Program-made: the position numbers and the translations under genes
Shown: piece by piece, positions 46,641-56,750 of the stretch
Numbering within the stretch: position 1 is the stretch's first letter
How the letters are laid out: every line of letters starts with the position of its first letter
Notes under the pieces: generated by a model
Told to the model about the DNA's origin: nothing
Database searches by the model: none
What the model saw: only the letters and a program-made list of their open reading frames with translations
DNA from: Caldilineaceae bacterium
GTDB taxonomy: Bacteria > Chloroflexota > Anaerolineae > Caldilineales > Caldilineaceae
NCBI GenBank assembly: GCA_020634815.1
Contig: JACKBA010000012.1
Span: 1-64,000, forward strand
Direction of reading: 5' to 3'
DNA: 64,000 nt

Positions 46641-47553
46641 TCTCCTCGCCTGCGATCAGACGGTAAATGGATTCCAGGTCGTCATCGTTGTAGAAGTGTA
46701 CGACCAGCCTGCCCGTCCCGTCCTGATTGCGCGTCAGGCTGACTTTTGTGCCGAGGGCCGATCGGAAGCGGCCTTCGAGGTGGCGCAATTGGGTCTCGAA
46801 TTCGGGCGCGGGTTGGGCTGGCGGCGGTGCGGGCTCCACCGGCGCTTCGTTGAGCCGGCGCACCAGCAGTTCGGTCTGGCGGACATTCAGCTCGCGTTTC
46901 GTGATCTCGTCGAGTGCGCGCTGCATGGTCGCGGCGTTGGGCAGGGCGAGCAAGGCCCGCGCATGGCCAGCCGTGATCCGTTCGTCGACGACAGCCGTCT
47001 GGACGTCGAGTGGCAGCGCCAGCAGGCGCACTGTGTTGGCAATGGCAGGGCGGCTCTTGCCGACGCGCTCGGCGACGTCGGCCTGTGTCAGGCCAAACTC
47101 CGCCATCAACGCCTGGTAGGCGATCGCCTCCTCGATGGCGTTGAGGTCGGCGCGCTGCACATTCTCGACCAGCGCCCACTCCATCAGTTGTTGCGGCGTC
47201 GCCTCGCGTACGATGACCGGCACGGACGCCAGCCCCGCTTGCTGGGCTGCCCGCCAGCGCCGCTCGCCCGCTACGATCCAGAAGTGCTCCTGCTTGCCGG
47301 GAACGGTACTGACGACGATGGGCTGGATGATGCCGTGTGTGCGGATCGACGCGGACAGTTCTTCCAGGGCGGCAGCATCAAACTGGGCGCGCGGCTGGTG
47401 AGGGTTCGGCGCCAGTTGATCGATGGCCAGCATGCGGATGCCGCCGGCTTCGGCCTGGGCAACCACCTCGTCGCTGGCCGGCGTGATGGCCGTGTCGACG
47501 ATGAGGGCGCCGAGACCGCGACCGAGGCCGCGGCGTTTTGGTTCAGCAGTCAT
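46633..47553 (-). CDS. parB: Chromosome partitioning protein ParB
   Basis: DNA-sliding-clamp CTPase that loads on parS sites and works with ParA in chromosome segregation. It has 306 residues: the N-terminal box (IDQLAPNPHQPR), the CTP-binding ParB/Srx domain with GERRWRAAQQAG, the HTH LTQADVAERVGKSRPAIANT, and a C-terminal dimerisation segment. It lies 35 bases after parA. No parS-like site (TGTTTCACGTGAAACA) was seen in the window by eye. Confidence 0.94.
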   Translation of the reverse strand: MTAEPKRRGLGRGLGALIVDTAITPASDEVVAQAEAGGIRMLAIDQLAPNPHQPRAQFDAAALEELSASIRTHGIIQPIVVSTVPGKQEHFWIVAGERRWRAAQQAGLASVPVIVREATPQQLMEWALVENVQRADLNAIEEAIAYQALMAEFGLTQADVAERVGKSRPAIANTVRLLALPLDVQTAVVDERITAGHARALLALPNAATMQRALDEITKRELNVRQTELLVRRLNEAPVEPAPPPAQPAPEFETQLRHLEGRFRSALGTKVSLTRNQDGTGRLVVHFYNDDDLESIYRLIAGEENG

Positions 47554-47588
47554 GCCTGCTCCTCCTCTGCACGGATCGGGCGGCGCGG

Positions 47589-48377
<789 letters not shown>

Positions 48378-48410
48378 CGGTCGATCAGACCTTGCGAACA
48401 GAACTTGCGA

Positions 48411-49328
48411 TCAAAACTTGGATTGCTCGATGGGTTCCGGCTCGAAGGAATGTATATCCATATAGTGCAGAATCTCTTCGCGCGTCGGCACGCCGGTCGC
48501 GCCGACATGTTCGACACTCATCGACGCCGTGACATTGCCAAAGCGCGCCGCCTGCACCGGATCATTCGTTTCCTCCAGGCGAATCAGGAACGCGGTCGTA
48601 AAGGTGTCGCCGGCGCCGGTCGGATCGACCTCGATGGCCGGTCGCGGCGGGATCTTGGTCTCCAGGATCGTACCGTCGGCCAGGCGCTGAAAGACCGTGG
48701 ACCCGTCGCGGTACTCGGTCACGACGATGAGCGGAACATGGTCGAAGGCCGGCGCCAGGCGTTCCCACTCGTAGTCGATATCCTCCAGCGAAAGCACCAG
48801 GGCGTCGAGATAGGGCAGGATCTGGCGGGCGGTGTCCCATTGCTTGCTGTGCACGCGTCCCCGTGCGTCCCAGCGCCGCATCCAGCCCTGTGGCACCGCC
48901 GCGACGACGCTCTCTTCGGCGAAGATCGCCGGTACGCCCGGCTCGATCTCGTTGGCGATTGGCCCCATCAGCACCATGCGCGGGCTGCGCAGCGCCTGGG
49001 GAATGTCCGGAACGTCGATGGGTGGCGCCGGCGTGAAGCAATACTGCACGCGGCCATGAGGCGTGTAAATATTGGCAAAGGTCGTGGTCGTCTCCGAGGG
49101 CAGTACGATTAACCGGGTCGATGGCGGCATGGCCGACAGGTCGGTGTCTGACGACGCGCGCGTGATGACCGTGGGTTTGCGTCCCAGCCGATCGGCCACG
49201 CACGCGGCAAAGGTGACGGTGCCGCCCAGGCGGTAGAGTTCCGGATTATGCTCGTCGATGAGATCCCGCGTTACGTTGCCGAGCAGCAGAATGTCGACCG
49301 GTTCTGCCGATGTGCCTGGGTCACTCAT
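48411..49328 (-). CDS. PfkB-family carbohydrate kinase
   Basis: Ribokinase-like kinase of 305 residues. The early strand ILLLGNVTRDLID and GGTVTFAACVADRLGRKPTV are the substrate-lid region; VDPTGAGDTFTTAFL near 240 carries the catalytic Asp and anion hole. Substrate could be a sugar, nucleoside or vitamin. It is the first gene of the parAB operon, an unusual place. The ATG at 49328 is used because AGGAA is seven bases ahead of it, whereas the ATG six bases upstream sits on the ribosome-binding site. Confidence 0.85.
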   Translation of the reverse strand: MSDPGTSAEPVDILLLGNVTRDLIDEHNPELYRLGGTVTFAACVADRLGRKPTVITRASSDTDLSAMPPSTRLIVLPSETTTTFANIYTPHGRVQYCFTPAPPIDVPDIPQALRSPRMVLMGPIANEIEPGVPAIFAEESVVAAVPQGWMRRWDARGRVHSKQWDTARQILPYLDALVLSLEDIDYEWERLAPAFDHVPLIVVTEYRDGSTVFQRLADGTILETKIPPRPAIEVDPTGAGDTFTTAFLIRLEETNDPVQAARFGNVTASMSVEHVGATGVPTREEILHYMDIHSFEPEPIEQSKF

Positions 49329-49394
49329 TGCCATGTTCCTGGGTCGAACGTGTGATTACGCGGGTGCCGCGCATTGTGGCGAAATCTGACGGTG

Positions 49395-49423
49395 ACTGTA
49401 CCATCCGCAGCCTGAATAATCAA
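49395..49423 (-). promoter_or_regulatory. Promoter of the pfkB-parA-parB-gfo operon
   Basis: On the minus strand TTGATT (49418-49423), 17-base spacer, TACAGT (49395-49400). The start site would be about 60 bases before the kinase gene. Confidence 0.6.
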
Positions 49424-49468
49424 ATGGATGACGAGATCGGTAGGCGCCATCGCGGTCGTGAGTCTCTG

Positions 49469-49501
49469 ACAAACGCCCCACCAATTCGGCAGGGCGTTTG
49501 T
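49469..49501 (-). terminator. Hairpin ending the rpmH-jag operon
   Basis: ACAAACGCCC (49469-49478) pairs perfectly with GGGCGTTTGT (49492-49501), 44 bases after the jag stop. The U content is limited to the end of the stem, so efficiency is uncertain. Confidence 0.6.
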
Positions 49502-49545
49502 GTGAAGATGATGTTGGCGGGCAACCTGGCTTCGGCCTTCTGCCG

Positions 49546-50427
49546 TCAGGAGCGCTTGGGCAAGATCTGCACCTTGCGCTTGGGGCCGTCGCCGACGCTC
49601 TCGGTGTAGACATCCGGGTTGTCGCGCAGCGTCAGGTGGACGATGCGCCGCTCGTTGGCCGGCATGGGCTCGAGCGAGAGCGGGCGTCCGCTCTGGGCAA
49701 CCTGGCTGGCCGAACGCTGTGCCAGTTGCGACAGGTGGTCGATGCGGCGCTGGCGGTAGCCTTCAACATCGACCACGATGTTCTTCCACTTGTGCACCCG
49801 CTGGTTGACCATCAGCCGGATCAGATACTGGATGTTGTTGAGCGTGTCACCGCGCCGGCCAATCAAGGCGCCAAGTTCACTGCCCTGCAGGTCGAGCAGG
49901 AGGTAGCGGTGTTCGTTATCGGCATCCGGGTCGCGCCATTCGGCGATGATATCGGCCTCGAAGCCCATGAGTCGCACCATTTCGCCGAGCATCTCGATTG
50001 CCATTGCGCCAAGCTCGGCTTCCTCTTCGGGCGATGACTCTTCCCCCGATTCAGCGTCCGCGTCCTCGCCATCCGACTCGACGGCGGCTCGCGCCTTCGG
50101 CTGGGTGGCCGGCGTGCTTGCCGGCGCTTCGGCAACAGGCTCCTGGGCAACGGTTTCCTGGGCGTTTACCTCTTCGATGACTTCTTCGACAGGTGCGGCA
50201 GCGCTGGTGACTTCGGGCGCAGGGGGGGCCGGCGCACGGACGGGCGATTTGGCTGCACGCGGCGTGATGCGCACCTGGGCTGGTTCGCTGCCCAGCCCAA
50301 AGATGCCACGGCTGCCGCGGCTGATGATCTCGATCTCGGCGCTGTCGGCGGTGAGGCCCAGCGCACGCAAGCCGTCCGCGATTGCCTCGTCGACGCTCTT
50401 GCCTGTGAAGATGGGGTCGTTGGCCAT
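49546..50427 (-). CDS. jag: Jag / KhpB RNA-binding protein
   Basis: Cytoplasmic RNA-binding protein of 293 residues, associated with YidC and cell-wall synthesis control. Three domains: Jag-N (about 1-55, FTGKSVDEAIADGLRALGL), a KH domain (about 175-220, GALIGRRGDTLNNIQYLIRL) and R3H (about 225-285). Between Jag-N and KH is a long acidic, Ala/Pro/Glu-rich linker (about 65-145), longer than usual. It lies three bases after yidC in the conserved rpmH-rnpA-yidD-yidC-jag order. Confidence 0.93.
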   Translation of the reverse strand: MANDPIFTGKSVDEAIADGLRALGLTADSAEIEIISRGSRGIFGLGSEPAQVRITPRAAKSPVRAPAPPAPEVTSAAAPVEEVIEEVNAQETVAQEPVAEAPASTPATQPKARAAVESDGEDADAESGEESSPEEEAELGAMAIEMLGEMVRLMGFEADIIAEWRDPDADNEHRYLLLDLQGSELGALIGRRGDTLNNIQYLIRLMVNQRVHKWKNIVVDVEGYRQRRIDHLSQLAQRSASQVAQSGRPLSLEPMPANERRIVHLTLRDNPDVYTESVGDGPKRKVQILPKRS

Positions 50428-50430
50428 GGC

Positions 50431-51396
50431 TTACTTCCCCTTTGCCTTTGCGCGCTTCTGCGACGTGGCCGGCGTGTTGGGCTTGCTTTGCTTGGCCGGC
50501 ACCGGCTTGGCATCGATGGTGGTCACGGCGCCCGTCCCCGCTGTGGCAACGGCAGGTGTCTCCTTCTTCAGGAAGAAACGGGTGACAGCCCATTGCTGAC
50601 CCATCTGCAACAGGTTGCTTGTGACCCAGTAGAGCGTCAGACCGGCGGGCACCTGCAAGGTGAACCAACCAAAGAAGAGCGTCATGATCATGCTCATGTT
50701 CTGCGTCATCTTGGCCTGGTCGCCGCCGGGCTGCGGTGGTGTCATGTACTTCTGCATGAAGATCTGGGTGACCACGAGGAGTACGGGCAGGATGAGATAC
50801 GAGATCAGCGTCACATAGTCGCCGGCCTGCCAGAGCTGAGGGATCCAGTTTAGCCCGTCGGTGAACTTCGGGTAGCTGAGGTCCGGGATCCAGAAAAAGC
50901 CCGCATTCTCCAACATGGGGCCAACGGCGACCAGCGCCGAATAGAGGCCAAAGAGGATCGGCATCTGGATTAGCAGCGGCAGACAGCCGCTCAACGGATT
51001 GACGCCGGCCTCTTTGTAGAGCTTCATCTGCTCCTGGGCCAGCTTCTCACGATCCTTGCCGTATTTTTTCTGGAGTTCCGCCAACTTCGGCTGCAAGTCC
51101 TTCTGCGCCTGCATGCCGCGGATCTGGCTGAGATTGAGGGGGAAGGTGATGACCTTGATGCCGAGCGTGAAGAGAATGATTGCCCAACCCCAACTGTAGA
51201 CGACGCCAAGTCCTTCCAGCAGATGGTCGAGCCAGATGAGGATGTTGGCCAGCGGCCACACGACGAATGTCTGCCACGGGCCTTCGGGAGGCGTGTTCGC
51301 AAAATCCTCTATACCGGTGCGCGGTACACCACAGCCAGTCAGGGTCAACGCCGCTAACACCAGCACTGCGAGGATTATCCAGTGTCTTCGCTTCAC
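50431..51396 (-). CDS. yidC: Membrane protein insertase YidC (lipoprotein type)
   Basis: Insertase placing proteins in the cytoplasmic membrane, alone or with Sec, 321 residues. The short N-terminus ends in a lipobox (LTLTGC, Cys22), like SpoIIIJ/YidC of Gram-positive bacteria, and it lacks the large periplasmic domain of E. coli YidC. The five core helices are present (for example AIILFTLGIKVITFPLNLSQ; GCLPLLIQMPILFGLYSAL; LYWVTSNLLQMGQQWAV), and R94 lies in the hydrophilic groove region. The tail is basic and may contact ribosomes. Confidence 0.94.
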   Translation of the reverse strand: MKRRHWIILAVLVLAALTLTGCGVPRTGIEDFANTPPEGPWQTFVVWPLANILIWLDHLLEGLGVVYSWGWAIILFTLGIKVITFPLNLSQIRGMQAQKDLQPKLAELQKKYGKDREKLAQEQMKLYKEAGVNPLSGCLPLLIQMPILFGLYSALVAVGPMLENAGFFWIPDLSYPKFTDGLNWIPQLWQAGDYVTLISYLILPVLLVVTQIFMQKYMTPPQPGGDQAKMTQNMSMIMTLFFGWFTLQVPAGLTLYWVTSNLLQMGQQWAVTRFFLKKETPAVATAGTGAVTTIDAKPVPAKQSKPNTPATSQKRAKAKGK

Positions 51397-51429
51397 AAAG
51401 GTCTCCTTTACCGAGAAGCCAGGCGCCGC

Positions 51430-51639
51430 TCAGGGCACTGGGTCAAACCCGCCCTTGTTCCACGGATTGCAGCGCAAGATGCGCTTGAATCCCATCCAAC
51501 TTCCCTTGGCAACGCCGTATTTCTCGATAGCCTGATAGGTATACGAGGAACACGTCGGATAGAACCGGCAGTTGCTGCCAAGCATTGGTGACATGAATGT
51601 CTGGTAAAAGCGGATTAGTGCCAGCGCAATGACGCGCAT
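51430..51639 (-). CDS. yidD: Membrane protein insertion efficiency factor YidD
   Basis: A 69-residue protein with the YidD signature: ALIRFYQTFMSPMLGSNCRF followed by YPTCSSYTYQAIEKYG and a GWNKGG-type end (NPWNKGGFDPVP). It helps YidC-mediated insertion and is amphipathic at the N-terminus. It lies between rnpA (6 bases) and yidC (33 bases) as in most bacteria. Confidence 0.95.
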   Translation of the reverse strand: MRVIALALIRFYQTFMSPMLGSNCRFYPTCSSYTYQAIEKYGVAKGSWMGFKRILRCNPWNKGGFDPVP

Positions 51640-51645
51640 TCTTGA

Positions 51646-52050
51646 TTACTCGTTTGTTCCAGGCCCAATCAGGCCGGACTCATCCACGGCCGAATCGGGC
51701 GCCTTTTCGCCGGGTTCCAGGAACAACTGCGCCCGCCGAAGGAGGCGGGCGCAGGCGGTCTCTATCTCATGATAGTCCGCACTGCGGATAGGTCGCCGGG
51801 CAATCAGGATTATATCCCAACCAGGACGAATCTCCCCCAATCGCAGCCGTGCAGCCTCGCGCAACCGGCGTTTGATGCGATTGCGCCGGACCGCATTGCC
51901 GATCCGGCTGTTCACCGAAAAACCGAACCGGCTATAAGCCAGATCGTTGGGCAACGCGCATAGCACGAGCAACTGATTGGTAAACGAGTGTCCCTTACGG
52001 CGAACTTCCTGGAACCGCTTGTCCGTGCGGACTCGATAACGCCGCTTCAC
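51646..52050 (-). CDS. rnpA: Ribonuclease P protein component
   Basis: Basic protein subunit of RNase P, which trims tRNA 5' ends together with the rnpB RNA (not in this window). It has 134 residues starting at GTG, with the RNR motif region RIGNAVRRNRIKRRLREA and the early FQEVRRKGHSF. The C-terminal 25 residues (after EPGEKAPDS) are extra and probably disordered. It follows rpmH by 51 bases. Confidence 0.94.
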   Translation of the reverse strand: MKRRYRVRTDKRFQEVRRKGHSFTNQLLVLCALPNDLAYSRFGFSVNSRIGNAVRRNRIKRRLREAARLRLGEIRPGWDIILIARRPIRSADYHEIETACARLLRRAQLFLEPGEKAPDSAVDESGLIGPGTNE

Positions 52051-52080
52051 GACTTGTAGCTATCGCCGGGTCGCGGCGGG

Positions 52081-52096
52081 CAGCACCATAGTGCTG
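52081..52096. other. Small hairpin between rpmH and rnpA
   Basis: CAGCAC-CATA-GTGCTG is a perfect 6-bp stem with a four-base loop in the 51-base gap. It could help set different expression of the two genes. Confidence 0.4.
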
Positions 52097-52101
52097 TCCG
52101 G

Positions 52102-52266
52102 CTAGACAGACTTGCGTGTCGTCAATTGCACGGCAAGGCGGGCGCGTCCCTTGAGCCGGCGGCGCTTGATCACGTTGCGGCCGGAAGTCGTCGTCATGCG
52201 TTTGCGGAAACCGTGTGTCTTCAGTCGCTTGCGGACCTTCGGCTGCCAGGTTCGTTTCGTAGCCAT
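52102..52266 (-). CDS. rpmH: Ribosomal protein bL34
   Basis: A 54-residue basic ribosomal protein of the large subunit. The translation begins MATKRTWQPKVRKRLKTHGF and continues RKRMTTTSGRNVIKRRRLKG, an unmistakable L34. GGGAG lies nine bases before the ATG at 52266. It is the first gene of the rpmH-rnpA-yidD-yidC-jag operon and has a near-consensus promoter upstream. dnaA, its common neighbour, is not next to it here. Confidence 0.97.
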   Translation of the reverse strand: MATKRTWQPKVRKRLKTHGFRKRMTTTSGRNVIKRRRLKGRARLAVQLTTRKSV

Positions 52267-52502
52267 TTTACTGCGCTCCCGTCATATTCTATCTGAAACT
52301 AGCGTTCAACCAGTTTTGGGTCCGAAGTACCAAGAACCCTGCCGGCTGATTTTCTCTCTACCCGCCGCCGGATTGCCTGGCCATTTCTGTGCCTGCCATC
52401 GAGCGATCGGCTTGTATCACGCAGCACGCCATCATGGTTGCCGTTACAAGAATCCGGATCAGCGGTGCAGCAACATCCGGCATGTCTGAGTGTCAAAATG
52501 GC

Positions 52503-52532
52503 ATTATACGTGTGAGCTTTCCGGGCTGTCAA
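52503..52532 (-). promoter_or_regulatory. rpmH: Promoter of the rpmH operon
   Basis: On the minus strand a consensus TTGACA (52527-52532), 18-base spacer, consensus TATAAT (52503-52508). This is the best promoter in the window. The leader to rpmH is about 230 bases. The rest of 52267-52729 shows no gene and no DnaA-box cluster. Confidence 0.85.
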
Positions 52533-52729
52533 ATCGGCAGGCCGGTTTCCGAGGTAGAATTGTTGGCCCGCGCGGGCGCAATGCCCACTTCGCGCCGGCA
52601 ATCGTCGGTCTGGCGTCATGTTCAGGTCGTGATCCTGTCATGTCTGAAAATCCACATAAGATTGGCAAGCCGCCGCATTACATGATACTATCTGAATGAT
52701 CGCGCCAATGTGGCGTGAAGCGGAGGCAC

Positions 52730-54016
52730 ATGACATCGAGGTTCACAGAGGCGTCATCCTCTCGATACGAAACCGACGACACCCGACGCCCCAATTCGTT
52801 GCGAAACCACAGTGACGACGCGGAGGCGTTGCGTCGGCGCGCCGATGCCCTGCTGGATGAAATGATGCTTGGCGGCGTCGACATCGGCGCCGGCGATGAA
52901 GGGTATAACGGGGTGAACGGCGGTACCTCACCGACGAACGGGTACCATGAGCCTGATCTGGACGATCACGCACGATACGGCGATGCTGACGCGGTGGAAT
53001 ATCCCGCTGCAGGCGCCGCCGCCGATGCCTCATCCCAAACATCGCCCCGTCCGGAACCTAATCCTTCGCAACCTATCGCACAGACAGAGGCCGGAACGCG
53101 ACCCGGCGCGGACGAGACGCAAACCGCTGGCAGCGAAGGCCCGGCAGAGAACCCGCGAAGCGGCAGCCCATACCTGGTTGCCGCCGAAGACCGTTATCCG
53201 CGCTCAGAATCCCAAGTCGACGCTCGCGGCGAGTACGCCAACGGTGCACGGGCGGCAGTCCGGCGCCAGAGTGCATCCTACGCCAGCAGCATGACGGTCG
53301 GCCCGCGTGCCAGCCTGCGGTCGACGCTGCTCCCGCGCAGTGTGGAGACCGACACCGCCACCGCCGAGCAGGAAATCCACGCGCTAATGAGTGAGATCAG
53401 CGCCGGGTTGCCCGTCGGCCATGAGGCGGCGGAACGCAGCCGTCACCTGCTCAACAAGGCCGAGAACATTTTGCAGAGCGACCCGACGCGCACCGCCGAG
53501 GTCGACTATTACCTGCAACAGGTGCGCCGCATTGTCCAGCGCACGCGGCAATCCCAGACATGGTCGGCGCTCTACCAGCGGCGGCTGACGATCTATCTTG
53601 CCGCCTGGATCGCGCTGTCGGTCGTTGTCCTGGCCGGAAGATACGTGCTGCAGGCTGAGTTGCTGGCCTACCTGGAGGACTTTTTCTGGACCTCCACCGA
53701 TGCGATCTGGGTCCAGTTTGCGCCGATGACGGTTGGCGCTATCGCCGCCGGCAGCCTTGGCGCAGCGACGAGTGTACTGCTCAACATGCAGCGCCATGCC
53801 GCGCAGGAGTATGGCTATTTCGATCGGAAATATGGGCTGCGCGGCCTGCTGTTGCCCCTGCTCGGCGCTCTCTTCGGACTCGTCCTCGCCGTGCTGTGGG
53901 CGGCAATCTGCTACTTTGTCGGGCTGGACGGTACCAACGTGTGGATTGCGTCGCTCCCGGCCATCGCAGCATTCCTGCTTGGTTTCGCCCAGGAATGGCT
54001 CTACGGGGCGCGCTGA
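52730..54016 (+). CDS. Membrane protein with long disordered N-terminus, unknown function
   Basis: A 428-residue protein not recognised. Residues about 1-200 are low-complexity and polar (Ser, Pro, Glu, Gly, Asn-rich) and probably disordered. Residues about 205-265 are helical (QEIHALMSEISAGLP; LLNKAENILQSDPTRTAEVD). The C-terminal part has four hydrophobic helices (about 285-305, 325-350, 370-395, 400-418). GGAGG lies close to the ATG at 52730; GTG 52715 is an alternative. It is followed by priA after 26 bases, so the two are probably co-transcribed. The topology suggests a membrane anchor with a flexible cytoplasmic arm. Confidence 0.65.
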   Translation: MTSRFTEASSSRYETDDTRRPNSLRNHSDDAEALRRRADALLDEMMLGGVDIGAGDEGYNGVNGGTSPTNGYHEPDLDDHARYGDADAVEYPAAGAAADASSQTSPRPEPNPSQPIAQTEAGTRPGADETQTAGSEGPAENPRSGSPYLVAAEDRYPRSESQVDARGEYANGARAAVRRQSASYASSMTVGPRASLRSTLLPRSVETDTATAEQEIHALMSEISAGLPVGHEAAERSRHLLNKAENILQSDPTRTAEVDYYLQQVRRIVQRTRQSQTWSALYQRRLTIYLAAWIALSVVVLAGRYVLQAELLAYLEDFFWTSTDAIWVQFAPMTVGAIAAGSLGAATSVLLNMQRHAAQEYGYFDRKYGLRGLLLPLLGALFGLVLAVLWAAICYFVGLDGTNVWIASLPAIAAFLLGFAQEWLYGAR

Positions 54017-54042
54017 TCGAGCCGAGCCATGACGGTCCATCT

Positions 54043-56595
54043 ATGACAACTTATATAGAGGCGGTCGTCAACGTCCCGATCCGCCGCTCGTTTCGCCGGC
54101 AGCCGGCCCCGCCCCCCGCCGAAACCGACAGCGGCGAAATGGCCGCTCTTCAGACCTTCCACTATCACCTTCCACCGGAACTTGAATCGACCGTGGCGCC
54201 CGGCCATCTGGTCTGGGTACCCTTCGGCGCGCAGGAACTCCAGGCTGTCGTCCTGCGCCGTACGAGCAGCGCGCCGGTCGCCACAAAGGCCATCTTGCGG
54301 CTGGCTCGACCGGAGCCTGTTTTGGTGGCGCATCAACTCGAACTCGCTGCCTGGATCGCCGAGAGCTATGTCGCGCCCTTCTCCGAGGCGGTGCGCCTCT
54401 TTCTGCCGCCGGGGCTGCTGACGAAGCAGGGTGAAAAACCCGCTGTGCGCGTTCGGCGCGAGTTGCGTATCTCGCTGGCGGTAACGGCACAGGAGGCGCG
54501 TGCGCGCCTGATTGAACTGGGGCGCGATACAGGCCAGGCGCGCGTGCTGGCCTGGCTGCTAGAGCAGGGTGGCGAGCCCGCGCCCATCGACGATGTCATG
54601 GCGGCGTGCGATCTCCGCTCGCAGAGCGCGATTCAGACGTTGGCCGGGCGCGCTGTCGTAGCGATCGAGGATCGCCAGGTACGCTTGTTGCTCGACGAAG
54701 CCGCCGCGCGCGATACCCTGTTGGCCCTGCGCGGCGCCGACAAATATGTGCCGGTGATCGATGTGCTGGCGGCCGCCGACCGTCCTCTTTGGAAACACGA
54801 ACTCTATGCTGCTACGCCGGTCGCCAACGCGTCCATGTTGCGCGAACTGGAGCAGGCCGGCCTGGTGGTGCTGCGCGAGGAGATCTTCGAACGCAACCCG
54901 CTCTCGGGCCGCGCCTATCTCACTACGCAGCCGCCTGCACTCACTTCCGAACAGGCAGCCGTGTGGGAGCGCGTGTATCGCGCCGGGTTTGCCGAGGAAA
55001 CCGCGCGCGGATTTCTGCTGCATGGCGTCACCGGCAGTGGGAAGACCGAGATCTACTTGCGCGCCATCGCCGAAACGCTGGCACGGGGTCGCCAGGCGAT
55101 CGTGCTGGTGCCGGAGATCGCGCTGACGCCGCAGACGGTGGCGCGCTTTGCCGGGCGCTTCCCGGACCGCGTCACGGTGATCCACTCCGAACTGAGCAGC
55201 GGCGAACGGTACGATGTCTGGCGCGGTATCCGAGCCGGCCGCTACGATGTCGTCATCGGCCCGCGCAGCGCGCTCTTCGCACCCATGCCGCGGCTTGGGC
55301 TGCTCGTCATCGACGAGGAGCATGAATCGACCTACAAACAGGCGGCCGAAGAGTGGGGCAGCTACCAGGTCTTCTACGATGCCCGCGCCGTGGCGCGCCG
55401 CCTGGCCGATCTGACCGGTAGCGTGCTGATATTCGGCTCGGCGACGCCAAGCCTGGAAACCTATCTGGCTGCCGAGCAAGACGACCTGATCTTGCTGGAG
55501 ATGCCGCGGCGGGTGATGGGGCATCGCGTCACGACGACCGGTGAGGAGGTCGAGTACGCCGAGTTGCCGCCGGTCGAAGTGGTCGACATGCGCCAGGAGT
55601 TGCGTGCCGGTAACCGTAGCATTTTCAGTCGCACGCTCTCGTCACAGATGATGTTGACGATGGAGGCGCACCAACAGGCGATCCTGTTTCTGAACCGGCG
55701 CGGGACGAACACCTTCATCATGTGCCGGGATTGCGGCTATGTCGAGGAATGCACGCGCTGCGAGGTGCCTCTTACCTACCACGAGACGACGGCCCGCCTC
55801 GTCTGCCATCATTGCAATCGTACCTATCCGGTGCCGGTGGAGTGCCCCGAGTGCGGCAGCAAGCGCATTCGCTTCTTCGGTGCAGGCACCGAACGAATCG
55901 AGGAGGCAGTCAAGGAGATCCTGCCCCAGGCGCGCGTGCTGCGCTGGGATGCCGATACGACCGGGCGCAAAGGCAGCCACGAAGCAATCATGGCCGCATT
56001 CGCAGCGCATGAGGCGGATATCCTGGTCGGCACGCAGATGATTGCCAAGGGGCTCGACCTGCCGCTGGTGACGCTTGTCGGCGTCGTTGCCGCGGATGTG
56101 GGGCTCTTCCTGCCCGACTTCCGCAGCAGCGAACGCACCTTCCAGTTGCTCACGCAGGTGGCCGGGCGCGCGGGACGCAGCGAGCGCGGCGGCCGCGTCG
56201 TCATCCAGACCTATCGCCCCGATCACTATGTCATCCAGGCAGCGGCGCACCATGACTATGCCGGCTTCTACGCGCGCGAGATGCAATTTCGCCGCGAGCA
56301 CGGCTATCCGCCCATTCGACGCCTGGCTCGCCTGATCTTCTGGGAGAAACGGCCGGATGTGGCGCGCCGCGAAGCCGAGCGCATGGCAGCCAAACTCCGC
56401 CACCGGGTTGAGAAGATGGGTGTAGAGGGAGAAGGCATCACGCTGCTTGGCCCGGCGCCGGCCTTTTTTGAGCGCTATCGCGGCTACTATCGCTGGCAGA
56501 TTCTGGTGCGCGCACCAGAGCCGGCTGCGTTGCTACGCGGGCTGGACATCCCCTTTGGCTGGCGCGTGGATGTCGATCCGGCATCACTTCTGTGA
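54043..56595 (+). CDS. priA: Primosomal replication restart helicase PriA
   Basis: DNA helicase that reloads the replisome at stalled forks, 850 residues. An N-terminal 3'-DNA-binding domain (about 1-110) and winged helix precede the helicase core with Walker A GVTGSGKTEIYL, DEEH box VIDEEHESTYKQ, and GSATPSLET. The zinc-binding region has CRDCG, CTRC, CHHC and CPECG (eight Cys). The C-terminal helicase lobe includes GTQMIAKGLDLPLVTLVG and QVAGRAGRSERGG. The ATG at 54043 is chosen by alignment of the protein start; upstream in-frame codons lie within the preceding gene. Confidence 0.94.
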   Translation: MTTYIEAVVNVPIRRSFRRQPAPPPAETDSGEMAALQTFHYHLPPELESTVAPGHLVWVPFGAQELQAVVLRRTSSAPVATKAILRLARPEPVLVAHQLELAAWIAESYVAPFSEAVRLFLPPGLLTKQGEKPAVRVRRELRISLAVTAQEARARLIELGRDTGQARVLAWLLEQGGEPAPIDDVMAACDLRSQSAIQTLAGRAVVAIEDRQVRLLLDEAAARDTLLALRGADKYVPVIDVLAAADRPLWKHELYAATPVANASMLRELEQAGLVVLREEIFERNPLSGRAYLTTQPPALTSEQAAVWERVYRAGFAEETARGFLLHGVTGSGKTEIYLRAIAETLARGRQAIVLVPEIALTPQTVARFAGRFPDRVTVIHSELSSGERYDVWRGIRAGRYDVVIGPRSALFAPMPRLGLLVIDEEHESTYKQAAEEWGSYQVFYDARAVARRLADLTGSVLIFGSATPSLETYLAAEQDDLILLEMPRRVMGHRVTTTGEEVEYAELPPVEVVDMRQELRAGNRSIFSRTLSSQMMLTMEAHQQAILFLNRRGTNTFIMCRDCGYVEECTRCEVPLTYHETTARLVCHHCNRTYPVPVECPECGSKRIRFFGAGTERIEEAVKEILPQARVLRWDADTTGRKGSHEAIMAAFAAHEADILVGTQMIAKGLDLPLVTLVGVVAADVGLFLPDFRSSERTFQLLTQVAGRAGRSERGGRVVIQTYRPDHYVIQAAAHHDYAGFYAREMQFRREHGYPPIRRLARLIFWEKRPDVARREAERMAAKLRHRVEKMGVEGEGITLLGPAPAFFERYRGYYRWQILVRAPEPAALLRGLDIPFGWRVDVDPASLL

Positions 56596-56713
56596 ACGGG
56601 GTGCATCAGATTTGGACCCACGCAGCGATCACGAAACCAGTAGCGCGGGTGTTGATAGCCCGTACGCCGGCGAGAAGTGTGCCGCTGGCGAATCTTGTCC
56701 AACGTCGGATTGT

Positions 56714-56742
56714 TTGACACGTACCAGTGTCTCCCCTACAAT
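56714..56742 (+). promoter_or_regulatory. Promoter giving a leaderless transcript
   Basis: TTGACA (56714-56719), 17-base spacer, TACAAT (56737-56742). The ATG at 56751 is nine bases after the -10, so transcription should start at or within a base or two of the start codon. Confidence 0.75.
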
Positions 56743-56750
56743 CTACGCCG

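Noticed and set aside
52267..52729. Possible oriC next to rpmH
   Set aside because: rpmH is often near dnaA and the origin, but no cluster of TTATCCACA-type boxes, no AT-rich unwinding stretch and no dnaA gene were seen.
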